Below are positions 7,224 through 11,092 of a stretch of DNA of 11,092 nucleotides, piece after piece. The DNA comes from Rickettsiales bacterium UBA1997 (GTDB lineage: Bacteria; Pseudomonadota; Alphaproteobacteria; Rickettsiales; UBA1997), in assembly GCA_002335845.1 (NCBI GenBank), contig DDCV01000077.1, positions 1 to 11,092 of the forward strand, read 5' to 3'. A program made the translations under genes and the position numbers. Position 1 is the stretch's first letter; each line of letters starts with the position of its first letter. The notes under the pieces were generated by a model. The model saw nothing but the letters and a program-made list of their open reading frames with translations. It made no database searches and was not told the origin of the DNA.

Positions 7224-7245
7224 CAATTAGCAAATTTAAAAGCAA
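7216..7245 (-). promoter_or_regulatory. Candidate promoter for trcR-bcp
   Basis: On the minus strand TTGCTT (7245-7240) and TATATT (7221-7216) are 18 bp apart. Its -10 overlaps the plus-strand -10 of yaaA, so the two promoters would compete for polymerase. Predicted start near 7209, which favours the trcR ATG at 7182. Confidence 0.3.
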
Positions 7246-7247
7246 GC

Positions 7248-8015
7248 ATGTTATTATTATTATCTCCAGCCAAATCTTTAGATCTTAGTTCAAAAATAAA
7301 TTGTACTAGATCATCATTGCCAATTTTTCAAAAAAAGGCTAGTGACTTAGCTCAAATTTTAAAAAAACTATCAACTCAAGATTTACAAAATCTTTTTGGT
7401 ATTAGCGAAAAATTATCCCAATTAAATTATGATAGATATCAAAATTTTATTGATGATTATAATGGCAAAAACTCGCGCCAAGCTATTCTATGTTTTAACG
7501 GCGATGTTTACAGTCGCATTGAAACTGATAAATTTAATGAAAAAGATTTTGATTTTGCCCAAGACCATATTATGATTTTATCTGGACTTTATGGACTTCT
7601 AAGGCCTCTTGATCTTATGCAGCCCTATCGTCTAGAGATGGGAACAAGGCTATCCAAAAATAAAACATTGCAACAACACAATATTAAGGATTTATATGAT
7701 TTTTGGCAAAATAGCGTTGCTCAGATTCTTAATCAAGGTCAAGGCGATATTATTAATTTAGCTTCAAATGAGTATTTTTCAGTTGTAAATCCAAGCTTAA
7801 TTAAAAAAAATATTATCGATATTGCCTTTAAAGATAAAAAAAATGGTGTGCTAAAAATTATTGGAATTAATGCAAAAAGGGCTCGAGGTGCAATGGCAAA
7901 TTTTGTCATTAAAAATAAAATCACTCAATCACAAGATTTAAAAAAATTTAATGAAGATGGCTATCAATTTGCCAATGAATTATCTGGTGATAATAATTGG
8001 GTTTTTGTTAGATAG
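7248..8015 (+). CDS. yaaA: YaaA family peroxide stress protein (DUF328)
   Basis: The 255-aa protein has the usual YaaA length and motifs: N-terminal LLLLSPAKSLDL, YGLLRPLDLMQPYRLEMGTRL (about 108-128), NLASNEYFSVV (about 167-177), KRARGAMANF and the ending LSGDNNWVFVR. In E. coli YaaA is induced by OxyR and lowers intracellular free iron, limiting peroxide damage to DNA; the protein is a DNA-binding fold with incompletely known activity. Here it diverges from trcR-bcp across 65 bp and begins a plus-strand unit: the TAG stop directly abuts the birA ATG. The start ATG is the natural family start; no Shine-Dalgarno is seen. The protein is Lys/Asn-rich as expected for the base composition. Confidence 0.94.
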   Translation: MLLLLSPAKSLDLSSKINCTRSSLPIFQKKASDLAQILKKLSTQDLQNLFGISEKLSQLNYDRYQNFIDDYNGKNSRQAILCFNGDVYSRIETDKFNEKDFDFAQDHIMILSGLYGLLRPLDLMQPYRLEMGTRLSKNKTLQQHNIKDLYDFWQNSVAQILNQGQGDIINLASNEYFSVVNPSLIKKNIIDIAFKDKKNGVLKIIGINAKRARGAMANFVIKNKITQSQDLKKFNEDGYQFANELSGDNNWVFVR

Positions 8016-8771
8016 ATGAATTATCAGCAATTTAATCATCGCAAATTTAACATTCATTATTTTCAAGAGATAGGCAGCACCAACTCACATCTATTACAAA
8101 AAGCGCAAATCAATCAAGCCAACGAGTTTGATGTGATAGTTTCTGACATTCAAACTAAGGGGCGCGGTCGTAAAAATCGTCAATGGCAATCATATAAAGA
8201 TAATTTGCATTTTTCATTTTTAGTAAAGCCAACAATAAATATTGATAAAATTTCTCAACTATCTTTGCTTTGTGCCGTGGCCTTAGGAAAATCTCTCGAA
8301 GAAGTTTTTATGCAAAGCAATATTAAGGCGAAAATTAATTATAAATGGCCCAATGATTTGCTGATAGATGGAAAAAAAATAGCGGGTATTCTGCTTGAAA
8401 GCTCAATTTCACAAAGCAAATGTCAATTTATAGCAATAGGAATCGGCTTTAATATTGCCAAAAACCCTCAATCAAGCATCTTTGCTTCGACTAATTTAAA
8501 AGCCTTGGGATTGGAAGTTGATAAAATTAATTTTTTAAAGAGCTTTCTTGAACACTTTGAAAGCCTATATCAATCTTGGCTTAATTTTGGTTTTGAAAAT
8601 ATCAAAAAAATATGGCTAAAAAAAGCTTTCAAGCTTAATCAAGAACTAGAATTATCAATTGATGACAAGAAAACAAAAGGAATATTTATCGGCCTTGACG
8701 AATTGGGAAATCTACTCCTAGATCAAAAAGGACAAAATATTCAAACCATTAATTACGCAGAGATTTTATAA
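8016..8771 (+). CDS. birA: Biotin--[acetyl-CoA-carboxylase] ligase (monofunctional, no DNA-binding domain)
   Basis: Attaches biotin to the carrier protein of acetyl-CoA or propionyl-CoA carboxylase via biotinyl-AMP. The 251-aa protein starts straight with the catalytic domain: EIGSTN (18-23), the adenylate-binding loop TKGRGRKNRQW (47-57), KWPNDLL (110-116) with catalytic Lys110 and Asp114, KIAGILLE (121-128) and GIGFN (142-146). A small C-terminal SH3-like domain follows (about 205-250). It lacks the N-terminal winged helix that makes E. coli BirA a repressor, so it is enzymatic only (class I). The ATG immediately follows the yaaA stop, and queE starts 2 bases after its own stop, so the three genes are almost certainly co-transcribed. 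No biotin-synthesis gene is in the window. Confidence 0.94.
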   Translation: MNYQQFNHRKFNIHYFQEIGSTNSHLLQKAQINQANEFDVIVSDIQTKGRGRKNRQWQSYKDNLHFSFLVKPTINIDKISQLSLLCAVALGKSLEEVFMQSNIKAKINYKWPNDLLIDGKKIAGILLESSISQSKCQFIAIGIGFNIAKNPQSSIFASTNLKALGLEVDKINFLKSFLEHFESLYQSWLNFGFENIKKIWLKKAFKLNQELELSIDDKKTKGIFIGLDELGNLLLDQKGQNIQTINYAEIL

Positions 8772-8773
8772 TA

Positions 8774-9439
8774 ATGTTTGGACAAAATAAAATATTAAAG
8801 CCACAAAATCATTGTGGCAACAAGCTTGATATTCAAGAAATATTTTTTACGTTACAAGGCGAAGGCCCCAATGTCGGCATGCCAGCTATTTTTATTAGAC
8901 TTGGCGGTTGCAACTTGGCTTGTAGTTTTTGTGATACAGAATTTGACTCATATAAAGAGCTCAACTTAGCACAAATTTTAGGCCAAGTAAAAGATATTTT
9001 ATCTCAATATCCCAAAACATCTCTAGCGGTTATTACAGGAGGCGAGCCAATGCGTCAGCCAATTGAAAAACTATGCCAAGAGTTACAAAATATAGGTTTA
9101 TTAGTGCAAATTGAAACTAACGGCACTATTTTTCGTAATTTGCCAGAGCAAACACAAATAATTTGTTCACCCAAAATATCAAATAATCAATATTATAAAA
9201 TCAGAGAAGATTTATTGCCCAAAATAACCGCTTTCAAATTTATTATATCAAAAGATAAGCCATATAATAAAATTTCTGAGATTGGACAATCAAAATTTGC
9301 AACTCCAATTTATCTGCAGCCAATGGATGAATATAACGAGAATAAGAATAAGAAAAATCTACAGCTTGCCATTGATTTATGCAAAAATAACGGATATTTT
9401 TTATCAATACAAACTCATAAAACTATCGGCTTACCTTAA
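8774..9439 (+). CDS. queE: 7-carboxy-7-deazaguanine synthase (radical SAM)
   Basis: Converts 6-carboxy-tetrahydropterin to 7-carboxy-7-deazaguanine, the ring-contraction step toward preQ0 and queuosine in tRNA. The 221-aa protein shows the radical SAM cluster motif CNLACSFC (Cys46, Cys50, Cys53), preceded by FFTLQGEGPNVGMPAIFIRLGG. It also has TGGEP (88-92), ETNGT (114-118) and SPK (132-134), and ends in SIQTHKTIGLP, as QueE proteins typically do. The CxxxCxxC spacing is the usual radical SAM one. The gene starts 2 bases after birA. No queC, queD or queF is in the window, so the rest of the pathway must be elsewhere or the precursor is scavenged. A shadow frame runs past its stop (to 9503) and is not a gene. 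Confidence 0.95.
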   Translation: MFGQNKILKPQNHCGNKLDIQEIFFTLQGEGPNVGMPAIFIRLGGCNLACSFCDTEFDSYKELNLAQILGQVKDILSQYPKTSLAVITGGEPMRQPIEKLCQELQNIGLLVQIETNGTIFRNLPEQTQIICSPKISNNQYYKIREDLLPKITAFKFIISKDKPYNKISEIGQSKFATPIYLQPMDEYNENKNKKNLQLAIDLCKNNGYFLSIQTHKTIGLP

Positions 9440-9499
9440 ATATAGGGCTCAGCGTAAAATCAAAAATACAAAATTAAAAAACTTTAATTTAAATAAATT

Positions 9500-10576
9500 A
9501 TGAAATATCAAAATCTCGGCCTAACTGACTTAAAAGTAAGTAAAATATGCCTAGGCACCATGACTTGGGGTTGTCAAAATAACCAAGACGAAGCTTTTGA
9601 GCAAATGGATTATGCTTTATCTAAAGGCGTTAATTTTTGGGATACGGCTGAAATGTATGCTATTCCACCAACTCCTCAAACCTATGGCACAACTGAAGTG
9701 ATGATAGGTAATTGGTTTGAAAAATCAAAAAAAAGAAATGAAGTTATATTGGCCACAAAATTTTCGCCCCTACCATGGGCTAGAAATGAAAAAGTTCCAG
9801 AAACTAACAAAGCAAATATTGTTGAAGCAGTTGATCAAAGTTTAAAGAGATTAAAAACTGATTATATCGATTTATACCAATTACACTGGCCAACCAATAG
9901 AGCCAATTATCATTTTGCTAATTGGTGGGATTTTGAAAAATCTTTGCAAAATTTAGAAAAAGATAAAATCATTGAAAATAAAATTGAGATTTTGCAAGTA
10001 TTTCAACAATTAATTGATCAAGGTAAAATTCGACATATTGGTCTTTCTGATGATTCGTCTTGGGGAATAAAGCAATTTGTTGATTTGTCCGAAAGGCATA
10101 ATTTGCCAAGAATTTCTTCAATTCAAAATGAATATAGCTTATTGCGTCGCAGAGATGAATATGATGTTGCTGAAACTTGTGCCTTAGAAGGAGTTTCTTA
10201 TTTGCCATGGTCGCCATTGGCAATGGGAGTTTTGAGCGGCAAATATGTTGATCGTCACTTTCCAGATTTTCCTAAAAATTCTCGCTTTTCAAAGGAAGTT
10301 ATGAATGATGGTTGGGATCGATATAAAACAAGAGTAGAGTTAAATACCAATAATGCGGTTAAAAAATATTTAGAAATTGCTAAAAAATATAATCTAGATC
10401 CTTGCCAAATGGCAATAGCCTTCACTCTGAGCAAAAAATGGGTAACCAGCACGATAATCGGAGCCACAACAATGCCGCAACTCAAGACTGATATTGCTGC
10501 TATTGGTATTGAGATTAGCCAAGAATGCTTAAAGGAAATTAATGAAGTTTATCAGCAATATCCAGTGCCATTTTAG
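9500..10576 (+). CDS. tas: NADP(H)-dependent aldo-keto reductase, Tas-like
   Basis: Cytoplasmic oxidoreductase of the aldo-keto reductase TIM-barrel superfamily; the physiological substrate is unknown. The 358-aa product opens MKYQNLGLTDLKVSKICLGTMTWG and has the catalytic tetrad at Asp48, Tyr53, Lys87 and His129 (NFWDTAEMY, ATKF, QLHWP). The inserted PPTPQTYGTTE after the Tyr and the long C-terminal half resemble E. coli Tas rather than short aldehyde reductases. Cofactor-binding residues appear in SPLAMGVLSGKY and in IIGATTMPQL near the end. It lies 60 bp after queE, a gap of almost pure A/T with no terminator-like hairpin, so it may be read through from the yaaA unit or have its own promoter. 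The palindromic elements begin 12 bases after its stop. The symbol is by resemblance. Confidence 0.87.
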   Translation: MKYQNLGLTDLKVSKICLGTMTWGCQNNQDEAFEQMDYALSKGVNFWDTAEMYAIPPTPQTYGTTEVMIGNWFEKSKKRNEVILATKFSPLPWARNEKVPETNKANIVEAVDQSLKRLKTDYIDLYQLHWPTNRANYHFANWWDFEKSLQNLEKDKIIENKIEILQVFQQLIDQGKIRHIGLSDDSSWGIKQFVDLSERHNLPRISSIQNEYSLLRRRDEYDVAETCALEGVSYLPWSPLAMGVLSGKYVDRHFPDFPKNSRFSKEVMNDGWDRYKTRVELNTNNAVKKYLEIAKKYNLDPCQMAIAFTLSKKWVTSTIIGATTMPQLKTDIAAIGIEISQECLKEINEVYQQYPVPF

Positions 10577-10587
10577 ATAAATTGATT

Positions 10588-10695
10588 ATACCAATTCCCA
10601 TCTTTAATGCTACATTTAACCTTCTTATTTTTGGTTTAAATTTTATCCTCAAAACTAATTTTATTAAATGTAGCATTAAAGATTGGAATTGGTAT
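10588..10695. repeat. 108-bp palindromic element with 32-bp inverted arms (MITE-like)
   Basis: Left arm 10588-10619 (begins ATACCAATTCCC, ends ACATTTAA) and right arm 10664-10695 (begins TTAAATGT, ends GGAATTGGTAT) are reverse complements at 31 of 32 positions; the only mismatch is C10599 against T10684. The 44-base loop is A/T-rich and has no open frame. If the ends are set at TACC and GGTA (10589-10694), both sides are flanked by TTA (10586-10588 and 10695-10697), which would fit a 3-bp target duplication, although TTA is frequent here. The structure is that of a non-autonomous transposable element or a large hairpin able to stop or stabilise transcripts between convergent genes. No second copy is in the window. 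The transposase family is unknown. Confidence 0.8.
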
Positions 10696-10697
10696 TA

Positions 10698-10803
10698 AAG
10701 ACCTTTGCAAAACTGAAATTACAAGTAAAGCAGCCTGCTTTTTGGTTAATTTTATCTAAAAACTATCTCAAAAATCAAACTACTTCACTTACGCAAAGGT
10801 CTT
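10698..10803. mobile_element. 106-bp element with 11-bp terminal inverted repeats, likely IS-derived MITE
   Basis: AAGACCTTTGC (10698-10708) and GCAAAGGTCTT (10793-10803) are exact inverted repeats at the ends of an A/T-rich segment without a coding frame. Ends of the form GACCTTTGC are, from memory, common in IS5-type insertion sequences of bacterial endosymbionts, so this looks like an internally deleted copy (left end joined to right end). The assignment is unverified. It starts 2 bases after the preceding palindrome. Target duplication is ambiguous: TTA precedes it and TTA repeats follow. It lies 4 bases from the stop of the minus-strand barrel gene. Confidence 0.65.
10727..10744 (+). terminator. 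Small terminator-like hairpin inside the second element
   Basis: AAAGCAG (10727-10733) and CTGCTTT (10735-10741) are inverted repeats around one base; the outer five pairs can form a stem with a short loop, followed by TTT. It could end plus-strand transcripts coming from tas. The stem is short, so support is modest. Confidence 0.3.
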
Positions 10804-10807
10804 ATTA

Positions 10808-11083
10808 TTAAAAATTAAAAGAGTAGTTGGCGTATAGAGTTTCAAATTTGGCAAAATTCATTAATTTATCATTATCAACTCCACCTCCGAATTTTCTATA
10901 GCCCAGCCCTAAGGAATTTTTATTATTTATTTTATATCTAATCTCAGCGTTAACATCGTAAGCATAGCCTTGCCCAAAACCTGCGGCATCAATATGCGAA
11001 AATAATGATATTTTTTTACTCATAAAATATTCAGCCCCAAGACCAAGCAGTGGCACTATGCCAATATTTGAATAATACCATTT
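10808..11083 (-). CDS. C-terminal part of an outer-membrane beta-barrel protein (partial or broken gene)
   Basis: The frame reads KWYYSNIGIVPLLGLGAEYF onward to ...FETLYANYSFNF, then TAA. Alternating hydrophobic and polar residues, short Gly/Asn/Asp turns (NNKNS, GGGVDND) and a terminal aromatic Phe are the marks of a porin-like barrel whose last strand carries the BAM-recognition signal. It resembles small 8- or 10-strand barrels, but I cannot name the family. The upstream frame is stopped by TGA at 11084-11086, only 9 bases from the window edge. No ATG lies between that TGA and the barrel sequence; GTG at 11054-11056 is the nearest possible start, yet it falls inside what looks like a strand and leaves no signal peptide. 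So the gene is either a pseudogene with a nonsense mutation or frameshift, or it is affected by a sequencing error. Confidence 0.6.
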   Translation of the reverse strand, partial: KWYYSNIGIVPLLGLGAEYFMSKKISLFSHIDAAGFGQGYAYDVNAEIRYKINNKNSLGLGYRKFGGGVDNDKLMNFAKFETLYANYSFNF

Positions 11084-11092
11084 TCAATTTAT

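Noticed and set aside
7183..7245. Longer trcR start(s) upstream of 7182
   Set aside because: Extra residues do not fit the family; they cover the divergent promoter region, and the conserved block begins right at the chosen Met.
9282..9503. 73-aa plus-strand frame across the end of queE
   Set aside because: It overlaps queE in another frame, has no family features and is a shadow of A/T-rich sequence.
1..11092. CRISPR array, rRNA, riboswitch, toxin-antitoxin pair or defence system
   Set aside because: No spaced direct repeats, rRNA-like stretches or known motifs were seen; nearly all space is housekeeping genes.

Overview
The window is AT-rich (about 30% G+C by eye) and reads as a chromosomal stretch of an alphaproteobacterium, most likely a reduced, host-associated lineage (Rickettsiales or Holosporales type). 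The clade signals are a DUF1013/TrcR-type regulator, known mainly from Alphaproteobacteria; argS followed directly by a SPOR-domain protein; and a CTC-type long ribosomal protein L25. Genes are tightly packed and many overlap by 1-8 nt or abut. Species cannot be told from the sequence alone.

Left part (27-4596): a minus-strand pair, argS then a SPOR-domain membrane protein, diverges across only 46 bp from a plus-strand unit made of an MsbA-type lipid A/phospholipid exporter and a 43-aa basic protein (4394-4525) joined to it by a TAATG stop/start overlap. A stem-loop with T-tracts ends that unit.

Middle (4642-6086): a tRNA with CAU anticodon is followed 74 nt later by an unrecognised 146-aa helical protein gene. 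A strong hairpin (5402-5427) closes this region before the minus-strand rplY.

Right-centre (6174-10576): minus-strand trcR and bcp (peroxiredoxin) overlap by 8 nt and diverge from plus-strand yaaA (peroxide stress), birA (biotin-protein ligase), queE (7-deazaguanine/queuosine pathway) and a Tas-like aldo-keto reductase. The trcR/yaaA gap has candidate back-to-back promoters. Two oxidative-stress functions, bcp and yaaA, therefore flank one divergent control region.

Right end (10577-11092): between convergent genes lie two different palindromic, transposase-less elements, almost touching. One has 32-bp near-perfect inverted arms, the other 11-bp terminal inverted repeats. Beyond them is the 3' end of a minus-strand outer-membrane beta-barrel gene whose reading frame is cut by a TGA just before the window edge.

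I found no CRISPR array, intact insertion sequence, toxin-antitoxin pair, rRNA or recognisable riboswitch, and no convincing new multi-gene system. The best leads are the twin palindromic elements, the unrecognised gene downstream of the tRNA, the small protein coupled to msbA, and the interrupted barrel gene.
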